Origin: Prevotella sp.
GTDB lineage: Bacteria > Bacteroidota > Bacteroidia > Bacteroidales > Muribaculaceae
Length of the DNA: 64,000 nt
Direction: 5' to 3'
Assembly: GCA_023662865.1 (NCBI GenBank)
Contig: JAMPIK010000004.1
Span: 1-64,000 of the forward strand
Under the pieces are notes generated by a model. It saw nothing but the letters and a program-made list of their open reading frames with translations. It was not told the DNA's origin and did no database searches. Both the position numbers and the translations under genes were made by a program. Of this stretch, positions 27,706 through 35,991 are shown piece after piece; positions within the stretch are counted from its first letter, which is position 1; the number at the start of each line of letters is the position of its first letter.

Positions 27706-28674
27706 TTAAATATAAGTTTCAATAATAGTTGCAGCTCCGTGAGGGTTGAAACTGACTTTGCGCTCATTGGCGGCAACCAGCAAAACTGTGCCCGGAGTGG
27801 CTGTTTGAACAGACATCGAGTCTGAAATATCTACCGTGCCGGACACAACTGTCAACACCTTGAAAGAGTCTACATCTTTATAGTCGCGGTTGTGCCGATA
27901 GCTTATACACAGACGGTTAACCGTAAAGTGGCGCGTAGCTATGAGGCCCGAGGGTGTTTCCCTTTCATCGGGATACAATATTTGGCCGCTGCCGCTGCTG
28001 TTCAAGTCGAGCGCTTGCAGAGCCTGTTCGGTGTGCAGTTGGCGCAAGTTTCCGTCAAGGTCACGTCGGCCGTAGTCGTATATACGGAAAGTGGTGTCGG
28101 AAGGCTGTTGGATTTCAAGTACGAGGCAGCCCTTGCATAATGAGTGAACTGTGCCGCCGGGTATATAAAACACATCGCCCGGCTTTACCGGCATATAGTT
28201 CAGTTTCTTCTCAATAGAACCGTCGGCTACGGCATTAATATATTCCTGCCGGGAAAGCGGCTCTTTGAAACCGGCACAAAGCCGTGCATCCGGTTCTGCT
28301 TGAAGTACATACCACAATTCGCTTTTGCCGTTGGTAAGCTCAAAGAGAGGTGCCGTCTTGTCATCCGGGTGTACTTGAATGGAGAGGTCTTGCCGTGCAT
28401 CGAGAAATTTCACCAATAGCGGAAACTCATTGCCGAACCGATTGCTGATTTTTTCACCCAACAGAGAAGCACCGTATTTGGAAATCAAATCGTTAAGGCT
28501 CAAACCTGCATCTTCGCCGGAAGCTACCGTGCTCATATAGCCGGACATACCGGAGAGTTCGTAAGTCTCGCCGATAAATCGCTGTGTGTCAGAGCTTGCA
28601 GGCTCCCCTTTAAAGGTGGCAATCCGATTGCCACCCCACACTGTTTGTTTCAATATGGGTTCAAACTTCCACAT
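27706..28674 (-). CDS. manA: Type I mannose-6-phosphate isomerase
   Basis: A 322-residue cupin enzyme that interconverts mannose 6-phosphate and fructose 6-phosphate. Zinc-binding residues are in LSIQVHPDD (Gln, His), [10 protein letters not shown] (Glu) and [15 protein letters not shown] (His). Short Bacteroidetes and Gram-positive-type ManA proteins of this length are common. It is probably the first gene of the minus-strand operon continuing with valS. Confidence 0.9.
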   Translation of the reverse strand: MWKFEPILKQTVWGGNRIATFKGEPASSDTQRFIGETYELSGMSGYMSTVASGEDAGLSLNDLISKYGASLLGEKISNRFGNEFPLLVKFLDARQDLSIQVHPDDKTAPLFELTNGKSELWYVLQAEPDARLCAGFKEPLSRQEYINAVADGSIEKKLNYMPVKPGDVFYIPGGTVHSLCKGCLVLEIQQPSDTTFRIYDYGRRDLDGNLRQLHTEQALQALDLNSSGSGQILYPDERETPSGLIATRHFTVNRLCISYRHNRDYKDVDSFKVLTVVSGTVDISDSMSVQTATPGTVLLVAANERKVSFNPHGAATIIETYI

Positions 28675-28691
28675 TCGGGCAAATTTACGCG

Positions 28692-28699
28692 CAAAGTTA
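28692..28699 (-). promoter_or_regulatory. -7 box of the manA operon
   Basis: On the minus strand TAACTTTG ends 17 bp before the manA ATG; a second copy, TAAATTTG, lies 5 bp before the ATG and would give a leaderless transcript. No clear -33 box is visible. Confidence 0.5.
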
Positions 28700-28805
28700 C
28701 GAAAAATTTTGCAGATACGATTAAAATTCAGCTTGATTTATGTTAGCGCGTTGCGAACAATCCTCCGGGGCAGATGTTCTTACTTAGAAATAAGAGTACA
28801 CAAAT

Positions 28806-29045
28806 ATGAATAGCGACAGACTTACCTATGAAGAAAAGAAGGAACTTCCGAACAGCGTGTTCGGACTGCCTGAAAGACGGGAATACCCCATGCCCGATGC
28901 AGCACATGTGCGTGCCGCAGAGGCATATTTCCGTTATTGCCCCGAAGAATTGAAGCCCAAGTTGGCACGCGCAATATTGGCACGCGCCAAGCAATACGAT
29001 GTAGATGTGGAAAGCCCCACTGTGCTTTCGTATGCCAAGGCTTAA
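28806..29045 (+). CDS. Small soluble protein, DUF6582-like
   Basis: A 79-residue protein: ELPNSVFGLPERREYPMPDA then AHVRAAEAYFRYCPEELKPK and ARAILARAKQYDVDVE. The 'LP.s.FglPe.R.YP.pD..Hv..A' pattern resembles the small family DUF6582, found in bacteria and phages; this is from memory. Function is unknown. It is a single gene between the divergent manA operon and rprX. Confidence 0.6.
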   Translation: MNSDRLTYEEKKELPNSVFGLPERREYPMPDAAHVRAAEAYFRYCPEELKPKLARAILARAKQYDVDVESPTVLSYAKA

Positions 29046-29110
29046 AGACCCGGTCGCAGAGACATGTCCCACTCCTTCAAACTCCAATAAAGTGGAGATT
29101 GGAGGAGAAA

Positions 29111-29142
29111 TTTGGTATTTTTACATTTAATTGTTAATTTTG
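29111..29142 (+). promoter_or_regulatory. Promoter of rprX
   Basis: TTTG at 29111-29114, a 20-bp spacer and TAATTTTG at 29135-29142: a perfect consensus. The transcript should begin near 29149, about 53 nt before the start codon. Confidence 0.8.
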
Positions 29143-29202
29143 CACTTGATTGTTAAAATTACAATTGAACAATAGGTGCGCAAAATTGTTAATAAATGTA
29201 AA
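29120..29202. repeat. Imperfect long inverted repeat spanning the rprX promoter and leader
   Basis: The left arm (29120-29145, TTTACATTTA... to TTTTGCAC) is mirrored by the right arm (29176-29202, GTGCGCAAAATTG... to ATGTAAA), which reaches the A of the start codon. Within it ATTGTTAA occurs three times in direct orientation. As the left arm overlaps the -7 box and is largely untranscribed, it is more likely a DNA-binding region than an RNA structure. Autoregulation by RprY is a guess. Confidence 0.5.
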
Positions 29203-30686
29203 TGAAGAAGTCTCTGATTTGGATATTGACGGTAGTGATGGCTCTGACATTCGGCGGCCTGATTTATATACAGATAATGTATATGGAGAAGATGAGCCGT
29301 ATGCGCAACGAGCAGTTCACCGAGAATGTGCGCCGCGCACTCACTGCCACTGCATCATACCTTGAACGCGAGGAGACTCTCCATTATCTGGAAGAGGACA
29401 TCAAGGATATTGAAGCGGCTTTTTACTCCGACTATTCAGCCCCAATCAAGGCTCAGGAAAATTTTGATACGACAATGACCGTGACTGTTGTCAACGATCA
29501 TAGTTCGCTGCTGGCCGCCCCCTCCGGAATAGGCGGCCAGTTTAAACGAGCGCAGGAGATAATACGCACCCAATACCTGTATCAGAAAGGATTGCTCAAT
29601 GAGGTGATTCTCAATATAATGCGAGAGGCACCTCGCCGTCTGCCCGCCGAGAGAGCCGACTCGGCTTTGGTGCGCAAGAAGCTCGCCGAAGAACTCACGT
29701 CTTGCGGTGTAGATTTGCCGTTTGAGATTAAACTTTCCACCGCCTCATCGGTAATCTATCAGTCAAAGGGTTATGATGCGCCCGATGACAGCAAGGACGT
29801 GTATTCGCAAATGCTGTTTCCTACGAGCGACAGTCATTACTATCTGCGAGTGTATTTCCCCACTCGCGGCGACTATATATTCAATGCCATACGCTTCCTT
29901 ATCCCAACGCTGGCATTCACTCTCATATTGTTGATAATTTTCCTTTACACAATAATCCTTGCTTTCCGACAGAAGCGCATCACGGAAATGAAGAGCGATT
30001 TTATCAACAACATGACCCACGAGTTCAAAACTCCCATTTCAACAATCTCTCTTGCCGGACAAATGCTCGCCGACGACTCCGTGCGCAAGAGTCCGACAAT
30101 GCTCAAACACCTCTCCGATGTGATTACCGCCGAGAGCAAGCGTCTTCGTTTTCAGGTGGAAAAAGTTTTGCAAATGTCAATGTTCGACAAGGGTACTGCC
30201 AATTTCAAACTTGACTATGTTGACGTAAACTCTGTGATAGAACAGGTAGTCAACTCGTTTAAAATTAAGGTGGAGAAATATGGCGGAGAGTTGAACATGG
30301 ATTTATCGGCCACCGAATCAACTGTTTATGTAGACGAAATGCACTTCACAAATGTGCTTTTTAATCTTCTCGACAATGCCGTCAAATATATGCGCGATGA
30401 TGTGGAGCCGCATCTGGACATACAGACTCGCAATCCCGGCAACAAAGAACTTGAAATCAAAATCAGCGACAACGGCATAGGTATTCGCAAAGAGCATTTG
30501 AAGAAAATTTTTGAGAAATTCTACCGAGTGCCTACCGGCAACCGCCATGATGTGAAAGGATTCGGCCTCGGTTTAGCCTACGTCTACAAGATAGTTAACC
30601 AGCTTAAAGGCAACATTAAAGTGGAGAGCGAGCCGGGCAGCGGCACAACATTCACAATCACACTGCCATTGGCTCAAACACAATGA
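29202..30686 (+). CDS. rprX: Sensor histidine kinase RprX
   Basis: A 494-residue membrane kinase. Transmembrane segments at about residues 4-24 and 230-255 flank a periplasmic sensor region of about 200 residues. Then come the phospho-acceptor H-box MTHEFKTPISTISLAGQML (His about residue 270) and the ATPase domain with N box VLFNLLDNAVKYM, G1 ISDNGIGIRKEH, F box IFEKFYRVP and G2 GFGLGLAYV. It pairs with RprY 101 bp downstream. The name is based on resemblance of RprY to the B. fragilis regulator and on the gene order. Confidence 0.85.
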   Translation: MKKSLIWILTVVMALTFGGLIYIQIMYMEKMSRMRNEQFTENVRRALTATASYLEREETLHYLEEDIKDIEAAFYSDYSAPIKAQENFDTTMTVTVVNDHSSLLAAPSGIGGQFKRAQEIIRTQYLYQKGLLNEVILNIMREAPRRLPAERADSALVRKKLAEELTSCGVDLPFEIKLSTASSVIYQSKGYDAPDDSKDVYSQMLFPTSDSHYYLRVYFPTRGDYIFNAIRFLIPTLAFTLILLIIFLYTIILAFRQKRITEMKSDFINNMTHEFKTPISTISLAGQMLADDSVRKSPTMLKHLSDVITAESKRLRFQVEKVLQMSMFDKGTANFKLDYVDVNSVIEQVVNSFKIKVEKYGGELNMDLSATESTVYVDEMHFTNVLFNLLDNAVKYMRDDVEPHLDIQTRNPGNKELEIKISDNGIGIRKEHLKKIFEKFYRVPTGNRHDVKGFGLGLAYVYKIVNQLKGNIKVESEPGSGTTFTITLPLAQTQ

Positions 30687-30690
30687 TAAT

Positions 30691-30744
30691 AACAATCAAT
30701 TCTGTTAATAAAGACTCAACACTTTTGACTGTTTGATTGTTTTA
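30691..30744 (+). terminator. Hairpin between rprX and rprY
   Basis: AACAATCAA pairs with TTGATTGTT across a 33-nt loop, followed by TTT. It could be a weak terminator or processing site that lowers rprY relative to rprX; tentative. Confidence 0.35.
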
Positions 30745-30787
30745 ACATAAAATATCTAAAAGAATAATAAAAAAACTACATACAGCT

Positions 30788-31483
30788 ATGGATGATCAAC
30801 TTACAATTCTCCTCTGTGAGGACGATGAGAACCTCGGAATGTTACTCCGCGAGTTCCTAATGGCCAAAGGCTTCAATGTTGACCTCTTTCCCGATGGAGA
30901 GAAAGGTTACAAAGCTTTCCTGAAAGGGAAATATGACTTGTGTGTACTCGATGTGATGATGCCCAAGAAAGACGGTTTTACCCTTGCACAGGAAATTCGT
31001 GCCGTGAATGCGGATATCCCTATTATATTCTTGACAGCCAAGAACTTAAAGGAAGATATCCTCGCCGGTTTCCACCTCGGTGCCGATGACTACCTCACAA
31101 AGCCTTTCTCTATGGAGGAGTTGGTGTCTCGTATCAGCGCAATTCTGCGCCGCGTAAGGGGCAAGAAGGAAAAAGAGATTACGATGTACCGCATAGGCAA
31201 GTTTACTTTCGATACTCAGAAGCAGACCCTCGTAATCGGAAACGTGTCTAAAAAACTTACTACCAAAGAGAGCGAATTGCTTGCCCTGCTCTGTGCACAC
31301 ATGAATGATATTCTGGAACGCAACTACGCGCTTAAAAACATCTGGGTAGACGACAATTACTTCAACGCGCGCAGCATGGACGTGTATATCACCAAGTTGC
31401 GCAAACTCTTGAAAGATGATCCCGCTATCGAAATCATTAACATTCACGGCAAAGGTTACAAGCTGATTGCCCCGAATGAATAA
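30788..31483 (+). CDS. rprY: OmpR-type response regulator RprY
   Basis: A 231-residue regulator. The receiver domain has LLCEDDENLGMLLREFLMAK, the phospho-accepting Asp in LCVLDVMMPKKDGFT (about residue 55), the conserved Thr in IIFLTAKN and the Lys in ADDYLTKPFSMEEL. The DNA-binding winged helix has LTTKESELLALLCAHMNDIL and ARSMDVYITKLRKLLKDD. The N-terminal half closely matches my memory of Bacteroides fragilis RprY, which responds to stress. Full length. Confidence 0.9.
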   Translation: MDDQLTILLCEDDENLGMLLREFLMAKGFNVDLFPDGEKGYKAFLKGKYDLCVLDVMMPKKDGFTLAQEIRAVNADIPIIFLTAKNLKEDILAGFHLGADDYLTKPFSMEELVSRISAILRRVRGKKEKEITMYRIGKFTFDTQKQTLVIGNVSKKLTTKESELLALLCAHMNDILERNYALKNIWVDDNYFNARSMDVYITKLRKLLKDDPAIEIINIHGKGYKLIAPNE

Positions 31484-31504
31484 GACTCTGATTCAGAATG
31501 ATTG

Positions 31505-33013
31505 TCAGCGGGTCGGTACCAAAGCGCGTACCGGCCCGTTGAAGCGTTTTATGGATATACTGTCCGGTGTATTTTCGGGAAGTTTGTGGACAAAAGTAAC
31601 ACGCACAATTGTGTCGGAAAGTTCCTCCGCATGAGTTATGGTGTAAACGGCGGTATCTGTCAGTATCGGATAGAGGATTACCTGCTCATTGGGGTTGAGC
31701 TTGTGCATCAATGCTCCCTGCCGAAGAATTTCCGTTTGCTTGCTCCAACCGTAGTTGCGGCATGGCGATTGAATACACCCGTATACACAAAAGTATCCTG
31801 TAATCCCGACATACACCAACTTGCGTATTTTGGCAGAGCCTACCCAATGCAACGACATTGGTATGGCCATGCACAGAAGTGGCATGAATGGAAAACTGTA
31901 CCTTGATGCGTGAAGCACACTCGCATATTGCACGGACATTACAGTCAGGACGCAGGCTGCAAGCAGCGCGGCGGAATATGGGAATGCATGAGTTAATCCG
32001 TCAGTACCGACACATTCGCTCCTTTGCCGTTTGATTTTATAATGTCGCACCCGGAAGATACCAAGGATTAAGCCGAGAGTAATCGCCGCCGGCAAAGTCA
32101 GACCGGTTTTCACAATGTCACGCCACAGTCCATACTCGAATGCAGTGGAGGGATTGGCAAATGCGTGAGAGGTATGGGCATTTTTGCGCAAAAGGAAATA
32201 AAACCAGCCTGAATACATGGCCCATGCCAATGCAAGCCCGGCAAGGCAGCAAACCGCCACTTGCAGCGAGAATTTCAGCGCTTGCTTGCAATTTATTGTA
32301 TTACATATATATATAGCTATAAACAGGGTGCTCGTTATCATGTAAAAACTGTTCAGATAGCCGGTAGAGAGAGCCAATGCACTCGCTCCGATGAGCGATG
32401 CGTAAGCCTTCCAATTCGCCTGAAATTTTGTAAGAGGCAAAAGTGCCGATGAATACCATACAACAGCCAAGGCTGCAAGCTGATATTCGCGTACAAGCAT
32501 TGCACACTCCCCGGCTCCGGGATTGAGAAAAGCCATTGCGCAACAAGCCATGCACAGCAGCACACTCCGCTCGCGCCCGTAAAGTCGCTCGATAAGCTGC
32601 CACAAAAGCAGATATGTGCAAATGAGGAAAAGCAGATTGAGAGCCCCTCCTCGCCGGGCAACTTGTTCCGGACTCCATTCGTCAAGACCTTCAAGCGAAA
32701 TCCGAAGTGCCATATAATAAAGCGAGGCATGCGGCGAGTCGGCATTATCTTTGTACAGCTGCGTCAGGTCCGCGCCAAGGCTGTGATTGGCTGTGAGTGT
32801 TCTTCTTAATTCTGAGCCGGAATAGTCAGCGTCCGGCACACTTTTATAGTAAGCATCATTACATTCAGCCAAAAGCACGGAGTATACCTCATCGGGATGC
32901 AGCTCATGTCTTTGGCTAATGTCTACACCTCTAATTATCAGAATAAAAAGCAGCAAGCCCCACTTCAACAGGACTTTCGTTCGGTTCTCTTCAAGCTGAC
33001 GGGAGAAGCTCAT
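31505..33013 (-). CDS. Polytopic membrane protein, possible GT-C glycosyltransferase
   Basis: About 502 residues with a first membrane helix (LLKWGLLLFILIIRGVD), then a large periplasmic loop with HELHPDEVYSVLLAECND and many later hydrophobic helices (roughly 9-11 in all). The acidic residue pair after the first helix (HPDEVYS) and the overall architecture resemble GT-C fold transferases such as the GT39/ArnT type, but no signature is decisive. The frame is open upstream to 33103; ATG 33013 overlaps the HAD stop as ATGA and avoids reading into that gene, so it is chosen. It is the last gene of the tsaD operon. Confidence 0.6.
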   Translation of the reverse strand: MSFSRQLEENRTKVLLKWGLLLFILIIRGVDISQRHELHPDEVYSVLLAECNDAYYKSVPDADYSGSELRRTLTANHSLGADLTQLYKDNADSPHASLYYMALRISLEGLDEWSPEQVARRGGALNLLFLICTYLLLWQLIERLYGRERSVLLCMACCAMAFLNPGAGECAMLVREYQLAALAVVWYSSALLPLTKFQANWKAYASLIGASALALSTGYLNSFYMITSTLFIAIYICNTINCKQALKFSLQVAVCCLAGLALAWAMYSGWFYFLLRKNAHTSHAFANPSTAFEYGLWRDIVKTGLTLPAAITLGLILGIFRVRHYKIKRQRSECVGTDGLTHAFPYSAALLAACVLTVMSVQYASVLHASRYSFPFMPLLCMAIPMSLHWVGSAKIRKLVYVGITGYFCVYGCIQSPCRNYGWSKQTEILRQGALMHKLNPNEQVILYPILTDTAVYTITHAEELSDTIVRVTFVHKLPENTPDSISIKRFNGPVRALVPTR

Positions 33014-33657
33014 TTCAGAGCAATTTTCAGAATTTCGCCGGGAGTGGAAACTATATGGTCGGCAAAAGCGCTGCGCAGATGCGACACCGGGCTGAATCCC
33101 CATGTTACTCCCACATTCTCCACCAAGGCACGTCGGGCTGTCTCAATGTCAACCGCCGAGTCTCCCACATACAACACATCAGCCTTTGGGGTAGGCGTGA
33201 TGAGCAAAGCCTCGAATACAATTGACGGATCCGGCTTTATCGGGCGTCCCTCCACTTGCCCCAACACCGCTGTGAAAGGTATCTCCGGGAAATAGTGAGA
33301 CACAATCTTCTTTACCGCCGCTTCATATTTGTTGGAAGTGACAGCGATATTAATATCCTTGTCTGTTAAATCTTTAAGCAATTCGGGTATTCCCTTGTAC
33401 GGCTCAGTGGTATCGCAGCAATGCTCGTCATAATATTGCTTGAAGCTCTTCACCATGGCATCTACACACTCGGGCGATGCATCCGGCTGTGCACGCTCTA
33501 TGAGCCGTCGCACTCCGTTGCCAACCATATACGGATATGCACTCAGAGGGTGAGACTTGAAGCCGTTGCTCTCCAATGCATAGTTGCAACTCAATCCCAA
33601 GTCATTAATAGTGTTGAGAAGAGTACCGTCAAGGTCAAAAATCACCAGTTTCTTCAT
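33010..33657 (-). CDS. HAD-family phosphatase (phosphoglycolate-phosphatase-like)
   Basis: A 215-residue protein. Motif I is VIFDLDGTLLNT (nucleophile Asp about residue 8), motif II lies in NIAVTSNKYEAAVKK, and the acidic motif is DVLYVGDSAVDIETARR. A helical cap domain is inserted after motif I. This is a Gph/PGMB-type small-molecule phosphatase; the substrate cannot be read from the sequence. It lies 15 bp after the CinA-type gene and overlaps the membrane protein gene by 4 bp. Confidence 0.85.
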   Translation of the reverse strand: MKKLVIFDLDGTLLNTINDLGLSCNYALESNGFKSHPLSAYPYMVGNGVRRLIERAQPDASPECVDAMVKSFKQYYDEHCCDTTEPYKGIPELLKDLTDKDINIAVTSNKYEAAVKKIVSHYFPEIPFTAVLGQVEGRPIKPDPSIVFEALLITPTPKADVLYVGDSAVDIETARRALVENVGVTWGFSPVSHLRSAFADHIVSTPGEILKIALK

Positions 33658-33672
33658 AGCTTAGACACACTC

Positions 33673-34434
33673 TTATTCATCGCCGCCGTATTCGGGGGGA
33701 GTATAGTTGTTGCGTATCACATTCAGCAGCATCACCATGGCATGATTGGTGGCCGCTTCGATAATCTCATTGCGCGAGCCCTTGAAATAGCGTACCTCGC
33801 TCACGGTCAGGTCATCGTATTTTACTGCAAACCAAACAGTTCCTACCGGCTTTGAGGCGGAACCGCCGTCAGGTCCGGCAATGCCCGAAGTGGCCATGCC
33901 GCAGCGTGTATGCATCAGCGAGCATACCCCTTTCACCATCTCCTCGACTACCGGGCGGCTCACAGCTCCGTGGCGATCGATCAACGTGCGGTTCACGCCG
34001 AGCACGCGCGCCTTGATATCGTTGGAATAACTCACTACGCTGCCAAGAAAATAAGCAGAGCTGCCGGAGTTTTCCACTATGCGGTGAGCAATGTTACCGC
34101 CGGTGCAGCTTTCCGCCGACGATACTGTCAACTCATTGTCGAGCAGCGTATTGCCTAAAATTCGGGAGATGGTGGTGTCCTCCAAGGCAAGGAGCTCGTT
34201 CGGGAAAAGGTCGGCAAGAGTGCGCTGGTACTTGTTCATGTTAAAGCGCAAAAGCTCAACGCCGTGAGAAGCCCCTTTGAGCAGTACATGGGTACACTCA
34301 CCTTGTGTCTTGAAAGAGAGTGAGATATAATCGGGAAGCGAGGCCTCAAAGTGGTGCATCAGCTTTTGCAAGTCCTCGCGGGTATATCCGTATATCACTA
34401 CATGTCTTTCTTCTTTATGCTTTTTGTTTTCCAT
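33673..34434 (-). CDS. Nicotinamide-nucleotide amidase (CinA C-terminal domain protein)
   Basis: About 253 residues. The C-terminal two-thirds match the CinA C-terminal/PncC domain: VSSAESCTGGNIAHRIVENS, GSSAYFLGSVVSYSNDIKAR and MATSGIAGPDGGSASKP. It deamidates nicotinamide mononucleotide in pyridine-nucleotide salvage. An N-terminal extension of about 90 residues (MENKKHKEERHVVIYGY onward) is not the MoaB-like domain of full CinA. The frame is open to 34569 inside tsaD, but ATG 34434, 4 bp after the tsaD stop, is the natural start. Confidence 0.85.
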   Translation of the reverse strand: MENKKHKEERHVVIYGYTREDLQKLMHHFEASLPDYISLSFKTQGECTHVLLKGASHGVELLRFNMNKYQRTLADLFPNELLALEDTTISRILGNTLLDNELTVSSAESCTGGNIAHRIVENSGSSAYFLGSVVSYSNDIKARVLGVNRTLIDRHGAVSRPVVEEMVKGVCSLMHTRCGMATSGIAGPDGGSASKPVGTVWFAVKYDDLTVSEVRYFKGSRNEIIEAATNHAMVMLLNVIRNNYTPPEYGGDE

Positions 34435-34438
34435 ATTA

Positions 34439-35452
34439 TCAGACTGAAACCCTTGAATATGCCGGAGCATCAAGCGGGCAAAATTCTTTGTCCATATATT
34501 TGAAATAACCGGCAGCTGCCACCATGGCCGCATTGTCGGTAGTGAACTGTCTTTCAGGTATCCATGCATGTATACCTTTGCGATTGCAAAAATCGGCTAC
34601 GGCTGCTCTCACTCCCGAATTTGCCGACACTCCGCCCCCGATTGCCAGATGCTCAACCGGATGTGTGTCCAACGCTTTGCCCAATTTGTCAAGCAGAATA
34701 TCAATAATGGTTTTCTGCAAAGAAGCGGCAAGGTCAGCCAGGTTCTTTTCAATAAAGTCCGCATCAACCTTGATGTTGTCGCGCAGCGTGTACAGGAACG
34801 ATGTCTTCAACCCGGAGAATGAATAATCCAGTCCCGGAATTCGGGGCTTGCTGAATCGGAAACGCTCCGGGTCGCCGTTGGCTGCCAGCCGGTCAATATG
34901 AGGCCCGCCGGGGTAGGGCAGACCCATTACCTTGGCACACTTGTCAAAAGCCTCGCCGGCCGCATCATCTATGGTATGCCCCAATATCTCCATGTCGCGA
35001 GGACTCCGCACAAGGATAATCTGCGAATTGCCCCCCGAGATAAGCAAACACATAAACGGGAACTCCGGCACCTCGTCTTCCGGTTGTTTCTTTACAAAAT
35101 GAGAGAGAACATGGGCATGCAGATGGTTTACATCGACGGTCGGAATATTCAAAGCTATACCAAGACCTTTGGCGAAAGACACACCCACAAGCAGCGAACC
35201 GAGCAGACCCGGCCCCCGTGTGAAGGCTATGGCAGAAAGTTCATTCTTGTCAACCCCGGCCCGATGCAAAGCAGAATGTACTACCGGCACTATATTCTGA
35301 ATGTGTGCACGCGAAGCCAACTCCGGCACCACCCCGCCATATTCTTCGTGAACACTCTGCGAGGCAATGACATTGCTGAGCAGCACACCGTCTCGAACTA
35401 CAGCAGCCGAAGTGTCATCGCAAGAAGATTCTATACCCAGAATTGTAATCAT
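34439..35452 (-). CDS. tsaD: tRNA N6-adenosine threonylcarbamoyltransferase
   Basis: A 337-residue enzyme that places the threonylcarbamoyl group on A37 of tRNAs reading ANN codons. The ASKHA start ILGIESSCDDTSAAVV and the iron-binding HxxxH in VNHLHAHVLSHF (about residue 107) are present, as are LLISGGNSQI and GGGVSANSGVR. Full length. It is the first gene of a minus-strand operon with the CinA-type, HAD and membrane protein genes. Confidence 0.95.
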   Translation of the reverse strand: MITILGIESSCDDTSAAVVRDGVLLSNVIASQSVHEEYGGVVPELASRAHIQNIVPVVHSALHRAGVDKNELSAIAFTRGPGLLGSLLVGVSFAKGLGIALNIPTVDVNHLHAHVLSHFVKKQPEDEVPEFPFMCLLISGGNSQIILVRSPRDMEILGHTIDDAAGEAFDKCAKVMGLPYPGGPHIDRLAANGDPERFRFSKPRIPGLDYSFSGLKTSFLYTLRDNIKVDADFIEKNLADLAASLQKTIIDILLDKLGKALDTHPVEHLAIGGGVSANSGVRAAVADFCNRKGIHAWIPERQFTTDNAAMVAAAGYFKYMDKEFCPLDAPAYSRVSV

Positions 35453-35531
35453 ACTGCAAAGTTAACTACTAAAATTTGTATCACAAAAAAATTAACACTA
35501 AAAATCCCCACCCCATCCATGAACCCGACAG

Positions 35532-35643
35532 ATTACTGACAGTAATAAGGAAGCGATAATAAGCAAAGCCGCGCCGCGGCTTAATCCTGCCGGACACACT
35601 TTTACAATCATCAACCTCCGGTAGGGCGCGATATATCGCGCCC
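35532..35643. repeat. Cluster of three palindromes (REP/BIME-like)
   Basis: Three perfect inverted repeats follow one another: ATTACTGACAGTAAT (35532-35546), AAGCCGCGCCGCGGCTT (35566-35582) and GGGCGCGATATATCGCGCCC (35624-35643). They lie in the 540-bp stretch between tsaD and the large secreted-protein gene. The last two are much more GC-rich than the surrounding intergenic DNA. They could be REP-type elements or terminators; no transposase is visible. Apart from these and the promoter below, I see no gene in 35453-35991. Confidence 0.55.
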
Positions 35644-35828
35644 TCGCCGACCAAGGTATCCATGCAACTGATTAACAACCCAAAACACTCACGTGTACCC
35701 ATGCGTATTTCAGGTAATAACATCAAACGAAAGACCTGCAGGGTGCGCTAATCTACTGTTATCCCACAATTTTGCAGAGCTGATGTGTTGTAAATTTAAG
35801 AAAAATTAAGAAAAAAACGGGCTTGCTG

Positions 35829-35859
35829 TTGCATATTAAATTTTTTAATGCTAACTTTG
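35829..35859 (+). promoter_or_regulatory. Promoter of the large repetitive secreted protein
   Basis: TTG at 35829-35831, a 20-bp spacer and TAACTTTG at 35852-35859. The leader would be about 126 nt. Confidence 0.7.
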
Positions 35860-35991
35860 CAACGCTGTGTGTTGTTGCCTTTGTTGTCTGACAAATAAAT
35901 TTTTCATTTGCCAAAATATAAGACAAATGGTATAATGCAATCCCATGCCAAGTCTACGAATACTTTTATTTATTAATTAATATATTAACTT

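Noticed and set aside
35481-35726. 81-codon minus-strand frame in the tsaD upstream region
   Set aside because: It runs through palindromic DNA, has no recognisable domain and no promoter; better explained as non-coding.
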